This document shows, piece after piece, positions 41,701-50,794 of a DNA stretch of 64,000 nt. Position 1 is the stretch's first letter; every line of letters begins with the position of its first letter. The translations under genes and the position numbers were made by a program. The notes beneath the pieces are model-generated. The model saw only the letters and a program-made list of their open reading frames with translations, ran no database searches and was not told where the DNA came from. Origin of the DNA: Acanthaster planci (lineage: Eukaryota > Echinodermata > Asteroidea > Valvatida > Acanthasteridae); assembly GCF_001949145.1 (NCBI RefSeq), contig NW_019091457.1, positions 1,203,605 through 1,267,604 of the forward strand. The letters are read 5' to 3'.

Positions 41701-44468
41701 TACAGAACATTCAGTACATGTACAGTACAGACTGGTTCTGATTGCTACATTTCCATCATGCATTCTTTTGCATGGGCGTGGCGCGGCAAGAACCAGAGCA
41801 GCTTGGTTTATTGCATTGAACGCACGTCTTTTCACCACTGCAACAGCGAAACATGAATGGAAATTCATGAAAATAACAGGTTTTTTCTTCAAAAATGCAA
41901 ATGTACATTGTAAGTAGGAAGACATATCAAAACAAGCATTTTAATGTGACAGAAGGTTATTGAAAGATGTTTGTGAAGACAGAAAAGACATGCAGATTTC
42001 AACTGGCCCACTGGACCACCAGTTTTATTAGGTCAGCTGGTCTGCTGGCTTTTCTACTGGCCTCGGGCCAGCCGACCACTGTTAATATCGACCCCTGCAT
42101 AAACAACTTTTTTGCTTATGCAGTGCTACATGTATGAAACTGGCCTTGCAGATGAGGTGCAGTACATACTACACAGTGCACAGGTGTACATGTACATGTA
42201 GGCAGCTCATTTGGGTCATTATTTTTGCCACAAGTCAAAACAAGGTCAGCTCAAGCAAAGAGGTGACAGTAACTGTGGTCTGGTATGACATCATTTTGAT
42301 TAATCAACAGAATCCCAGCATAAAATGGTGTCTACAGGGCAAAGAATGAGTATTTTCTGAGTTCTGTGAACTTAACAAAAACAAATGAATGTCCAAGCAC
42401 ATGTACACAAACATGTAGATGTACCTGTACATGCGAGCATGTTTTTTTTTCTCGACAATGAAACATGTATCCCTTGCGTTGCGTAAGACTTCCTTAATTT
42501 TCCCAAAGAACCTTGAAAATCACATCAACTAGGAATGAAAGACAAATTTAACATCTCACTGTTAAGATCTGAGCCTATATTCACTGTTTGTAAACCACAA
42601 GCCAAAAGTGCTCACAGAAGTTTCATCAGTGTTTATGCAAAGGAGCAAAAACTCATGGCTGTTTCCTCGCAGACATCTGGTACATACTGTACATGTGTAC
42701 AGAAACTAGACACATTTGATGTGTGCAGCCATAAACACATGTACATGTAATAGAACAGCCATGAGGTGTCGGCATGGTGCGTACACCTACATGTAGGGGC
42801 TACTAGGGCTTCGGGGCTCCTTGTTCTGCCTCTCTAAATGGAGAGCCCTATAGTTTCAGGGGTACATACATGTACATGTACGATACATACAGTCATAAAT
42901 GTATACATGTACATGTATGTAGGCCTACCGTAGAAGGCCCCTGTGGCAACAAGCCCTCTAGATATGGCCATTTATAGCCCAACTAATCTGCTGCCCAAGT
43001 TTTGGAAGAGCCTGTTGGTACATGTACTGTCTTATCGCTAAGTCTGTGTATTAGATAAGTCTTGACATGGAACAGCCATTAAGACAATGAGGGGTCAAGT
43101 GACATAATGTTCAACGACCTTATTTTAAAGATGGCAACTGTGAGAGCGAGCCCGTGAGATTGAATGGGTGAAGGCAGAAAGACTGGAAAATACCAGAACA
43201 ACACGAGTGAAATCATTCAATAAATGGCGCTAAGAAAGCAGAGAGGCTAAGGATCATCGCTGTGTGCAAAAGAAATTGCGCCCACGATGATACATGTAAG
43301 TGGGTGCGCTGAAAATGTTCAGCACACCGACACGAAATTGCGTATACGGATGTGTGGCTCAGGATGGAGCGGGAGCCGGAGTGAGAGTTTGTGCCACACG
43401 AGTGGGGCTAGGCCAGTCATACATGTACACAGGTTGTCCAGAAAATTGGCCTTACAAGAACTGACAAGGCCTATGAACTCTGAGACTGAAAAACGATTAA
43501 ACATTTCCAATCTTTTTCAGTTCTGGAAATGTTGTTGACCCAGTCAAATGTTGTTGTTGACTTTGTAACAACCAAATGCAAGGATGAACTTCCTGAAGAA
43601 GTGGTGTCATTCTTTCTAACATCCAAGACGGTACAGTCACTTGGTCCCTTATTTCGCCACTTACTGTGAAAACCAGTGAGACTTGACCAAAGGCCGCGAA
43701 ATTAGGGACCTGGCGACTTTACAGACATAAGCCTCCAAAAGGGCAAAAGAGCATCTTTATTATTCTTTAGGGAAGAATTCCAAACACAGAAGCACATGCG
43801 ATGTTACAAAAAGTCAAACTCAGCTAGCAGGGAGCACAATTTAGGAAGAGACACGGAAATACATATAATGTAAGCCCCTACTATAGGCTTAGGTCTACAA
43901 AAACACTGCAATTTGTGCACATTTTTTGTGTTCAGGCATGTTGGACATTGAGTCTGTATACAGGATGTCAAGTGATGTCCAGGCCTCCGGCTACGCCATG
44001 GTACACAACCAAAAGTCCATGACAACTCTTTCCACCGTTCACTGCTCAACAATATCAACATGACATTCATAATGACCGTATATTAGGCCCTACAATGTAA
44101 ATGTATACACTGGGGTGAGCAACTCAGTGAATTCAATAACAAAACACAGCATAAGAACAGTTCACTTCATCTGATTGTGCTGATATGATGATCCTGATGG
44201 GCCTGTACATGTATTCTATAGTTGTACCATCATGATGACCAAGCCGCCCAAATGAAATGTAACATACATTATCACTATCAATGATCATGACTACTCACCA
44301 AGCTCAATGAGCTGGCCCATTAACACTGAAATTTGTGAAAATTGATGAGTGGAACTCGTGTCGTGATTCATGATGAAAAAAAAAGGGTCATTATGTCAAA
44401 AGAAAAACACTCACCATCCCGTCTGGTAAATCTGATACTGAATCTTCATTCATAGTACTGATCTCCAT
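20592..44468 (-). CDS. BTRC/FBXW11: Beta-TrCP F-box/WD40 protein, 12 coding exons
   Basis: Substrate-recognition subunit of the SCF ubiquitin ligase. In this family the F-box binds Skp1 and the WD40 propeller binds doubly phosphorylated DSGxxS degrons (beta-catenin, IkB, Cdc25, Emi1, PER). Coding exons: 44415-44468, 34226-34442, 33434-33620, 30394-30487, 28752-28889, 27951-28069, 27282-27387, 26243-26386, 25325-25443, 23844-23954, 21427-21505, 20592-20759. All junctions are GT-AG and in phase, giving 511 residues, close to vertebrate FBXW11. The dimerisation domain is about residues 38-86, the F-box about 92-135 and seven WD40 repeats about 195-495. Degron-contact residues of human beta-TrCP, such as Tyr and Arg in [16 protein letters not shown], are present. 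The start ATG has an in-frame TGA 21 nt upstream. Some positions ([23 protein letters not shown]) look nearer FBXW11 than BTRC, so it is probably the single pre-duplication orthologue. Orthology is inferred by reading, not by a search. Confidence 0.96.
20935..21222. repeat. 12-bp minisatellite GACTGGTCTTGT in a BTRC intron
   Basis: About 20 imperfect copies of a 12-bp unit, variants GACTGGTCTTGT, TCTGGTCTTGTG and ACTGGTCTTGAG. Because 12 is a multiple of 3, all frames give periodic peptides (HKTS, TRPV), which are artefacts. It lies between the last two BTRC exons. Confidence 0.9.
21427..21505 (-). CDS. BTRC/FBXW11: Beta-TrCP coding exon 11 (residues 430-456)
   Basis: Reads [20 protein letters not shown] then CLRTLV. 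It starts with the last base of a Gly codon after a TTGTAG acceptor and ends at a GTGAGT donor, phase 0. Confidence 0.96.
21806..22237 (+). repeat. Dispersed repeat family A, copy 1
   Basis: Clear nucleotide similarity to 55165-55697 in direct orientation. Shared blocks include CTGGGCCTTGTAACA, GGCAGGCCTGGCTGAAATAC and GTCAGATTAGAGTA. It lies in a BTRC intron, has no coding content, and its class is unknown. Confidence 0.8.
22425..22438. repeat. (CA)n microsatellite
   Basis: A short ACACAC run in a BTRC intron. Similar runs occur near 6210 and near 56508. Confidence 0.8.
23844..23954 (-). CDS. BTRC/FBXW11: Beta-TrCP coding exon 10, WD40 blade 6 (residues 393-430)
   Basis: Reads [20 protein letters not shown], then [17 protein letters not shown], nearly identical to vertebrate beta-TrCP. 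The donor is GTGAGTG. Confidence 0.97.
25325..25443 (-). CDS. BTRC/FBXW11: Beta-TrCP coding exon 9, WD40 blade 5 (residues 354-393)
   Basis: Reads [20 protein letters not shown], then [19 protein letters not shown]. The acceptor is CAG before GTATGG and the donor GTGAGAAGG. Confidence 0.97.
26243..26386 (-). CDS. BTRC/FBXW11: Beta-TrCP coding exon 8, WD40 blade 4 (residues 306-353)
   Basis: Reads [20 protein letters not shown], then [20 protein letters not shown]. The GHRAAV loop that lines the degron pocket is intact. The acceptor is CTTAG and the donor GTAAGG. Confidence 0.97.
27282..27387 (-). CDS. BTRC/FBXW11: Beta-TrCP coding exon 7, WD40 blade 3 (residues 270-305)
   Basis: Reads [20 protein letters not shown], then [15 protein letters not shown]. 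The acceptor is TGTCACAG and the donor GTACGCTC. Confidence 0.97.
27951..28069 (-). CDS. BTRC/FBXW11: Beta-TrCP coding exon 6, WD40 blade 2 (residues 231-270)
   Basis: Reads [20 protein letters not shown], then [19 protein letters not shown]. The two serines matching human S309 and S325 are kept. The acceptor is CTGCAG and the donor GTGAGATCC. Confidence 0.97.
28752..28889 (-). CDS. BTRC/FBXW11: Beta-TrCP coding exon 5, WD40 blade 1 (residues 185-230)
   Basis: Encodes [18 protein letters not shown], then the [11 protein letters not shown] and [11 protein letters not shown] blade. The Tyr of VYC and the Arg of GLRDN match degron-contact residues Y271 and R285 of human beta-TrCP1. The acceptor follows a run of ten or more T; the donor is GTACGTG. 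Confidence 0.97.
30394..30487 (-). CDS. BTRC/FBXW11: Beta-TrCP coding exon 4, linker (residues 153-184)
   Basis: Encodes [20 protein letters not shown] and [11 protein letters not shown], the helical linker between the F-box and the propeller. The acceptor is AAG (CATCCAAG), a less common but valid AG, and the donor is GTACTC. A GA-dinucleotide tract lies just upstream on this strand. Confidence 0.93.
30503..30525. repeat. (GA)n microsatellite near beta-TrCP exon 4
   Basis: A GA dinucleotide run, CT on the transcribed strand, close to the acceptor of beta-TrCP exon 4. It may contribute to the polypyrimidine tract. Confidence 0.85.
31122..31195 (-). repeat. tRNA-like sequence, same family as 11874-11946
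   Basis: The minus strand has acceptor pairs GGGCTGG/CCAGTCC, an A-box-like TAGGTCAGTTGG and a perfect B box GGTTCGAATCC. The anticodon loop is irregular, so it is called a tRNA-derived repeat, not a tRNA. Confidence 0.65.
32195..32371. mobile_element. Foldback element in a BTRC intron, 47-bp arms
   Basis: The left arm begins GTACCGGTGTGGCA and runs through CCGGTCTCAGCGGTCCCCC. The right arm is its near-perfect complement. The loop is about 80 bp. Confidence 0.85.
33120..33340. repeat. Degenerate tandem repeat around GGTGTGAAAAGGTGTGAAAA
   Basis: Repeated blocks of about 60 bp beginning CCACTGGTGTGAAAAGGTGT, with degenerate follow-on copies, in the BTRC intron 3' of the F-box exon. Confidence 0.7.
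33434..33620 (-). CDS. BTRC/FBXW11: Beta-TrCP coding exon 3, F-box (residues 91-153)
   Basis: Carries the whole F-box that docks Skp1: [20 protein letters not shown], then [18 protein letters not shown]. The acceptor is CCGCAG and the donor GTGAGAAA. The exon ends inside the Trp codon of RRGW. Confidence 0.97.
34226..34442 (-). CDS. BTRC/FBXW11: Beta-TrCP coding exon 2, dimerisation domain (residues 19-90)
   Basis: The acceptor follows a CTCTCTTCCCCAG tract and the donor is GTGAGTG, phase 1. It contains the conserved homodimerisation segment, with [20 protein letters not shown] and [13 protein letters not shown] recognisable. Confidence 0.96.
35256..36135. other. Assembly gap, 880 N
   Basis: A run of N inside BTRC intron 1. 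Single N bases also occur at 8776 and 21190. Confidence 1.
40772..40895. mobile_element. MITE-like fragment, family C
   Basis: One terminus, GGCCAATTTCATAGAGCTGC, followed by TTGAGCAAAG and ending in TAACCAAGGTTTTTGTCACT. The opposite terminus is missing or too diverged to place. Confidence 0.55.
44415..44468 (-). CDS. BTRC/FBXW11: Beta-TrCP coding exon 1 (residues 1-18)
   Basis: Reads [18 protein letters not shown] and ends at a GTGAGTG donor in phase 0. A second Met at residue 6 is an alternative start. An in-frame TGA 21 nt upstream closes the frame. Vertebrate paralogues vary most here, so other 5' exons may exist. Confidence 0.8.
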
Positions 44469-45263
44469 TTTTGTCGTGGGATACCGTCAAATTTACAAAA
44501 ATAATTCGAGGACAGCCTACCGTCGTCACCAGTACCACCCTTCAGATAGATCACTCATACAACATAATGCATGTACATGTACAGTGTATATACTTTTCTA
44601 CCCCGCGGCCGGCCGTACGTACGTACGTACGTACAAAAAGTACAGGCGCTATGTTCAGTTCGCTGGTACCGTGTGCTATTAAAAATCACGCCTACGTTAA
44701 TCACGTTGTAAGGCTAAGGGAACCATGGAGCTTGCAGATGTTTGTGACGTTCCTAAAATCACTTCTTTAATTTTATCATTAACATCATTTCTTTTATTTC
44801 TTCTTTCCAAATAAAAGGTTTTAAAAATACAAACATACATAAAGATTGATTTTTATTTCTACAAAACAAGTCACATACAGTCTAATTTAATATTTTAGGT
44901 TTAGTGTAAAGATACAGTACATTATTGCCAAAAACTAGTCGGGACCTTTTCCCCAAGTCTGTTATCCAGACTCAGCCACTATTTACGTGTTGAACATGTA
45001 CATGTACATGTCATAATACAGTATGCATAGGCGCGCCCATTGTGTTCATTCCTGATCCTATCCACGCTTGAACTCGAGTCATTCGTGTGATCGCGTACCG
45101 AGTACAACTTCATGTTGTAGTACTTACGACTGACGCGTCAGCTCAAAGTGTCGTAGACTACCCTGTGTATTCAACTGAAAAAAAAGATACTACACAGTAC
45201 ACACTCTCGTTCACCTTGAACCTTCGACTAAAGTTTCCACCGGATTTGGCCGCGGCCGAAACA
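44469..45263. promoter_or_regulatory. Shared head-to-head BTRC/PBDC1 promoter interval
   Basis: The 795 bp separating the two divergent start codons must contain both 5' UTRs and at least one promoter. It has a GC-rich patch (CCGCGGCCGGCC) followed by (GTAC)5 at 44615-44634, and GGCCGCGGCC just before the PBDC1 ATG. No TATA box stands out. Bidirectionality is inferred from gene order. Confidence 0.6.
44615..44634. repeat. (GTAC)5 microsatellite
   Basis: Five perfect copies of the self-complementary tetranucleotide GTAC next to a CCGCGGCCGGCC palindromic patch, upstream of BTRC. Confidence 0.9.
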
Positions 45264-45290
45264 ATGGATTCTGAAGTTTTGAAATCTTTG
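45264..45290 (+). CDS. PBDC1: PBDC1 coding exon 1 (residues 1-9)
   Basis: Encodes MDSEVLKSL with start context ACAATGG and donor GTAGGC, phase 0. This short N-terminus is not conserved in the family. The internal ATG of exon 2 (46654) is a possible alternative start. Confidence 0.65.
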
Positions 45291-48200
45291 GTAGGCCTAG
45301 ACTTGAATCGAGTCGGACTTAACGTTATGAACGTTACATGTTAATGTTGCTTTCCCCAGTCAGCCCACATATATTCGGTTGTCGCAAGCAGCCCGGCAGC
45401 TCACATAACCCTTATTATTAGGCACCTTCATTTAGTTTATTACACAACGTGTGTCATACATGTACGTCACCAGTCAGTAAATCCGACTTAATGGATAAGC
45501 TAATCGGACCCCCCCATTGGTGATATGTAGTTATTGATAATTGCATATTAACGACATGATTTTACAAAATATATATGGAATTTCCAACAATCAAAGTAGT
45601 CAGACTTGTACTAGTAGTAGACACGTTCATTATACATGTTATAATGCTGGTATGAACAACATAAAAACAAGTCTTGCAATGTGATAGGCTGCCACCACTT
45701 ATGGTTGATGAGCCCATTCTCTGTGTACATGTACAAGCAGTTCGCAAATTCGTCAAGTTAGGATTTCATAGTGGACACAGAAGAGGGCCCGAAGCAAGTA
45801 ACGGCGCGCGGTCTTGATATGTATCCAAAGCAGAAACAAAGATGTCGCAGAGATCCCGACTTGAGCCAAGTCTATGGTAGGCCTAGCTCCTCACGCACGG
45901 CTCACCATCTGACCTACATGTAGCCCCAGGCTGGGGGCCAGTCTACTGGACTACCTTTGTACACAGAGGTACATGTACATGTAGTCTGGAGCTACATCTG
46001 ACCATGCTTACACCATGTACATATACAGACGTGTATTCGCTCTTTGTATGCCACTGCCACAGGCATGCAGAGCTTCGATCTGGCAGCTTTACATGATAAA
46101 TATAACCCGGTTCAGTGATTCTTGTGTACATTATGTTGCTTACGTAATTTTGCGCATGGTACAATAGTTCTTATACTATGTGATTAGACAAAACGATTCT
46201 GACGCGATTGTACAAGCATGCCAGGTCTAGGCTCTGCATGCCTATGGCGGCAGCATGCACAGAGCGAATTGCATAGGAATTGTCTCTTAACATTTGACAG
46301 GGCCGGCGATAGTACTAGTAGAATCTTTTAGAATTTTTCATGCGTTTGTGCACCTTTGATTTCCATTTCCATCAAACAGCTCAAACACCAAATCAAAATC
46401 CTCAGACATGTTATATATGTCAGATTTCACCCCCCCCCCAAATGTGCCAAAACAGTCTTGAACTGTCTAATGCACCAACTGAAGGATTCAGTGGAAATTG
46501 GAGATTCCAATTAAATTTGTACAGTTTTGGGGAAGAAGAGAAGTTTCCCCTTCTATTTAGAAACTGGTAATGAGATACTAGACTCTACACATATTATGGT
46601 ATTGGCCATTGATTTGTGTTCTACTTTTTTCTTTATCTCAGGGGGTGGAGGGAATGAGCGCGGCTGCCCATGCATTAACAAGACCAGCCGAGGAATACGG
46701 CAATGACGTAAGTTTGCACCTCTAAAGATCTGTCTTGGAACTTTCTAGTTGGTTGAAAAGAAACATCAACTAGTTCCTTCGTACTGCGAGTGGTTCTTGA
46801 TGATGTTCAGGGTAGATTAAAAGGAGGCGTCGGAGGCACTGTGCGTGAAAAGGGATCTCGTCCAGAAGTCACGGGTCCCAATTTCTAACTTCTCGTTTTT
46901 TGGGGGTTTTTTTGCTTGCAGGAAAACCTGGAGTTGCAGTGGGCCATCAAAGCCTACCACCATGCCGAAACTTACTTCAATGTAAGCTCCTTCTCGGATC
47001 AGGAAATTTTAATCTGAGCACGTTGGGGAGGGTACGGACATAGGTAGAAGATGGGAATTTTGCATATGCAAATGACACCCCCCCCCGGCATAATGATATG
47101 TGGAAAAATTCTCTGCAAAGACGAACAAGGGAACCTAGTTCCTCGATTTCTCAAGAAGAAACATCGTGAAATCCACTGGCAGTAAATTCACTAACTCTTT
47201 ATCCGTCATGCTTGATGGCAATTTCACTGTGTAAAAGGCTGGTTACGATTGGGCTGTCCCTCCCAGACTTGGGCCTTGAGTGCATCATAACAAAATGACG
47301 TCATCTCAACTGACAAACATTCTCCAAAGGTTTTCGTGAGGCAAAGACAGTCCTCAGAATTTCACTGGCCACTCTTGAGGTCTTAACCTCTTGATTAAAT
47401 TTATAAAAGAAGGATCTTCAACAATTTGCACCTCAGAATGAAGCCAAGAGATTTTAAGTTGAATCCCAAGACCAGATTGGCACATCTCAAACTTTTAAAT
47501 GACTGACTCACATACACAGCACACAATTGCCACAATCGATTATGAAATGAATATAAGATTACCTTGAAATCTTGAATATTTACGCTTCACAGCTGGTCTC
47601 GTCTGTGGATAACCGTGGCCTAAAGCTAACTCAACAAGATGATGAAATCTACCAGAGCTTTAAACAGAGTTTTCCCAATTTCAGAGTTGACATCGTTGAC
47701 CCAGAGGAGCTGAAGTCCGAGGCTTCCAAGTCGGTAATACAGTTTAGCTCTTTTGAATATTTCCTGTTGTAGCTGTAGAGGGTACATTTAAAGTGTCAGC
47801 AGGTGGCAGATTTCTTGATCGGGATTGAATTAATTCCATACTGATGCAACTCCTTTGTGAATATTGAAAAGGTGCAAAGCTGGTATGTTATTCCGCATGT
47901 ACGTTGTACTTAGCATGTCAAGAGGTTACATTGTAGCCCGATACATAACCAGCCCGATGTGTTGGAATATTGGCCAAGGAAGTGAAAAGGGCTGGTAAGT
48001 ATTTATGAAATGTAACAATTGAGATCATCCTGCTGTTGTCCATATCACAGCGAGATATTTGTAGAATCAGCTCGGTGCCGTAATTTTTTTTTAGCCTGCA
48101 AGTTTTCGAGCACAAAACAAATTTCAGTTCCATCAGTGAACATGAAACATTCAAGTTTTTCAACCCACCCAGAAATGGAGAACCTTCTGCAACAAGTTTG

Positions 48201-49021
48201 AAGGCGCTGTGGAGGACTTCAATTTTGGCACATTGCTCCGTCTTGACTGCCGGGAAGACTACTCAGAGAAGAACTCCATATTCGGTGAGAAAGTTGATAG
48301 TGACCCCTACTTCACACGTCACTTTACACATGTGATGAAACCAAAGTCGCCTTGACTGACAGTGTAGTAGTAGAGGGGGTCTTTAAGTATCAAGGACACT
48401 TCCGCTATAACTGGACAAAATGAAACACCAACCGTCTAGTGCAGGATAATCGGACCGATACTGTGCCACCCGCAGGCATGAGATTATAGTGACAGGATTA
48501 GCAAGCAGCTGGTGTTAGGACCACAGGACCACAAATCGCACGCGGTCAGTTTCCTGTGAGATTTAGACCCCCTGTGTGATTTGGACTCGTGCATGTGCAC
48601 AGAATGGTGACAGCCAAGAGGGATACGGAAGGCGGGGATCCCAAGTTCATATGAAACCAGTGCCTGCTCATTTTTGCATCCCATAAGGCACTGCACTGGG
48701 ATGATCGAGATATTGTAATGAATAGCATGGGGAGTGTTCTTACCGCAAACATACAGCTGTCACTTGCAAGTAGTACTGTCCTGTTTCAAATGTCTGTTAA
48801 ATCAACATTGTAATAATGAAAAATGTCAATCTAATCTAGACATTGTGTATTTTAACTGAAGGACAAGTGGTTATTCCTTTCCTTAACCAGTCACAAGGAT
48901 ACAGTTCTTTGCTGTCGAGATCACCAGAAATCGGGAAGGGCTAAACCTGGGCCTCTGGACCAAGAAACAGGAGAAGAGGAAAGACGATGCCACTGCCGCA
49001 AAGCCTCAGACGTCAAGTTGA
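45264..49021 (+). CDS. PBDC1: PBDC1 family protein, 6 coding exons
   Basis: Orthologue of human PBDC1 (CXorf26; yeast Ypl225w), a small cytosolic protein family reported as a co-translational chaperone for eEF1A. Despite its name there is no good evidence for polysaccharide biosynthesis. Coding exons: 45264-45290, 46642-46707, 46922-46981, 47593-47733, 48173-48284, 48891-49021. All are GT-AG and in phase, giving 178 residues; human is 233, and the missing length is its acidic repetitive tail. Recognisable blocks are AHALTRPAEEYGND, WAIKAYHHAETYFN, LVSSVD, RVDIVDPEELKSE, KWRTFCNKFEGAVEDFNFGT, LLRLDCREDYSEKNSIF and TRIQFFAVEITRNREGLN. The C-terminus is Lys-rich (TKKQEKRKDD). It is head to head with BTRC. 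Confidence 0.94.
46642..46707 (+). CDS. PBDC1: PBDC1 coding exon 2 (residues 10-31)
   Basis: Encodes GVEGMSAAAHALTRPAEEYG then ND, aligning with the human VAHALSLPAESYGND segment. The acceptor is TCTCAG and the donor GTAAGT. Confidence 0.93.
46922..46981 (+). CDS. PBDC1: PBDC1 coding exon 3 (residues 32-51)
   Basis: Encodes ENLELQWAIKAYHHAETYFN, the helical family signature (human IEMAWAMRAMQHAEVYYK). The acceptor is TTGCAG and the donor GTAAGC. Confidence 0.94.
47593..47733 (+). CDS. PBDC1: PBDC1 coding exon 4 (residues 52-98)
   Basis: Encodes LVSSVDNRGLKLTQQDDEIY, then FRVDIVDPEELKSEASKS. The acceptor is TTCACAG and the donor GTAATA, phase 0. Confidence 0.95.
48173..48284 (+). CDS. PBDC1: PBDC1 coding exon 5 (residues 99-135)
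   Basis: Encodes KWRTFCNKFEGAVEDFNFGT, then LLRLDCREDYSEKNSIF. The acceptor is CACCCAG with a weak polypyrimidine tract. The donor is GTGAGA, phase 1. Confidence 0.95.
48891..49021 (+). CDS. PBDC1: PBDC1 coding exon 6 and stop (residues 136-178)
   Basis: Encodes TRIQFFAVEITRNREGLNLG, then a Lys/Asp-rich tail and TGA. The acceptor is TTAACCAG. Confidence 0.95.
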
Positions 49022-49658
49022 CGAGAGGACGCTATACAGAAAAAAACAATTGACCTGCAACAGTGGACACCTTGCCTCCGTCTTACGACTGTAAATGTAG
49101 ACTCTAAAAGCACTGGCACCGTGAGCATGGCATGAAGTGTCCAAACACTACAGAGATTTACTGCTTATGAAGCCCTTAGCCATAGTCCAGATATGATTTA
49201 ATCAGCTCTGTGGTCTCTACACAGAAGAGTTCCCGCTGCAGTGACAGGACGGATCCTCCAATCCTAATGTTGCTGTTAGCCTTTTCTCATGTGTATTCCA
49301 GAGTAAACTCTGTATGTCTTTGTTATCAGACAGTAGGGTTTCCACATGTACATGAACTGCATATTGCTACACTCTGCACTTGGAGGCAGATGTTTGCATG
49401 CATGCACAGAAAAAAAAAAGACCAAGTCACAAGATGAGTCCAGAATTGCTGTACACCGGTACGAGTTTGAAGATCTTTTTTTTTGCAGGGGGGGCTAGGG
49501 AAGGAGAACCTGTTAGTTTTATGCATCCACACTATTTCCAAGGGATCGCATAATGCATGGAAAAATAAGGCTGATGTGCTTAACACGCTTACACCGTATT
49601 CCAATTGTAACCAGTCTTATGGATTTATTTGAGCAATAATGGATATCAATTTCTTGTG

Positions 49659-49664
49659 AATAAA
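49659..49664 (+). terminator. Candidate PBDC1 polyadenylation signal AATAAA
   Basis: AATAAA 638 nt downstream of the PBDC1 stop, in AT-rich sequence. It lies about 140 bp before the opposing RPP30 candidate signal, so the two 3' ends would nearly abut. Confidence 0.5.
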
Positions 49665-49804
49665 ATCGCCGCAAGCACTATATAGGGTACACGGTATGAT
49701 TTACTTCGGAATTCGGTGTGAAGTTTTCATTTAACAGCAACATGGCAGAGAATGCATGAACGTGTACTATCACTGTGCTGTTTTTACAAACTGAAAGCAG
49801 TGGG

Positions 49805-49810
49805 TTTATT
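49805..49810 (-). terminator. Candidate RPP30 polyadenylation signal AATAAA
   Basis: AATAAA on the minus strand about 720 nt after the RPP30 stop. It is the closest canonical signal I see in this interval. Confidence 0.4.
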
Positions 49811-50528
49811 TCTAAAGTGTGACAATGATCAGTTCAGCTTATGCAGTGATGTAAGATTTAAAAAAAATTTTTAAAAAGTTGAAAGGATCCTATAAGTTAC
49901 CAATATCAAAGCATGATTGCCCCAGTGTTAGTAGATTTTGTAGTGACTGTAACTAAGTGTTCAGGTGACGTAACATATTCATAACCATTGAGTATATAAG
50001 GCAGGGGGCCAGGCCTTATCATGATCTGAGACTAAAGTTTAATCTCTTATCCCTACAATGACACCTCCCCTTCCCTTGGGGCACACCACTGATTACTGTG
50101 AATCTGATTCAGCGCGGCCTGTCTCCAGCCCAGATCTGGTCCTGGGCCGTATTTCATATAGGGGCATGCGTCAATGCTCAAAAGAGTCTCTGGTCTGACA
50201 GAGGTGCTCACAGTCGGCACGGGAAGGAGTCTACTTACATGTATTCCATACGCAGAATTTCTTGACAACTGTCATGAACACTAAAAGTCGCCCTGCAAGA
50301 CACAAGCCAGTCAGTGCTGTTGAGCGCACTGCAGGTTGTCACAGTGTATCTGCAGTGGGCAGACATATTTTGGCCAACCATAAAGCGAAACCGTGAAACT
50401 GGCTTTTCAACTCCAGCATGATTTCTTAAGGTCTTAACCCTTTCAGGGCTCACGTCCAGACCAGGCTAGTCCGGCCTTGGCACTTCATCCAGTCACCCAG
50501 CAGTTAGTCCTAACGAGCATTTAGGAGA

Positions 50529-50794
50529 TCACGATGAGGCCGGTCCACCCCCGCCCGCATGTTTCATTTTCTTAGAGGACGCTTCTTCCCCCTTGCCAGA
50601 GTTGCTTCTGGTTTTTGATTTCCTCCGCTTGTTGGTTCTAGCCAGGACTCCTGTCTCCTCGGCCTCTGTGGAATCTTCCTCAATGCTAAGGCTGCAGGCC
50701 TCCTGGCCCGCGCGTACCTTCCACCGGTCTTGGGCCGGGAGGTCACTGACCTGCTGGAGTGACATGACAGACTTGATGGTGTTCCGTCTCGTAG
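50529..50794 (-). CDS. RPP30: RPP30 coding exon 9, C-terminus and stop (residues 237-324)
   Basis: Begins with TRRNTIKSVMSL (human TRKTAFGIIST) and runs into a charged, likely disordered tail. The tail has KRRKSKTR and SSKKMKH basic clusters that could act in nuclear localisation, then a Gly run and TGA. The acceptor is CCTTCAG. Confidence 0.92.

Larger units (their letters stand above)
34443..44414 (-). other. BTRC intron 1, TGTACATGTACA-rich, with assembly gap
   Basis: No exon is convincing here. The interval carries very many TGTACATGTACA / ACATGT palindromic units, for example at 34736-34748, 34852-34865, 38077-38089, 38695-38703, 40007-40019 and 42187-42199. The short open frames are mostly translations of this motif. 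An alternative first exon could be hidden in the gap. Confidence 0.7.
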
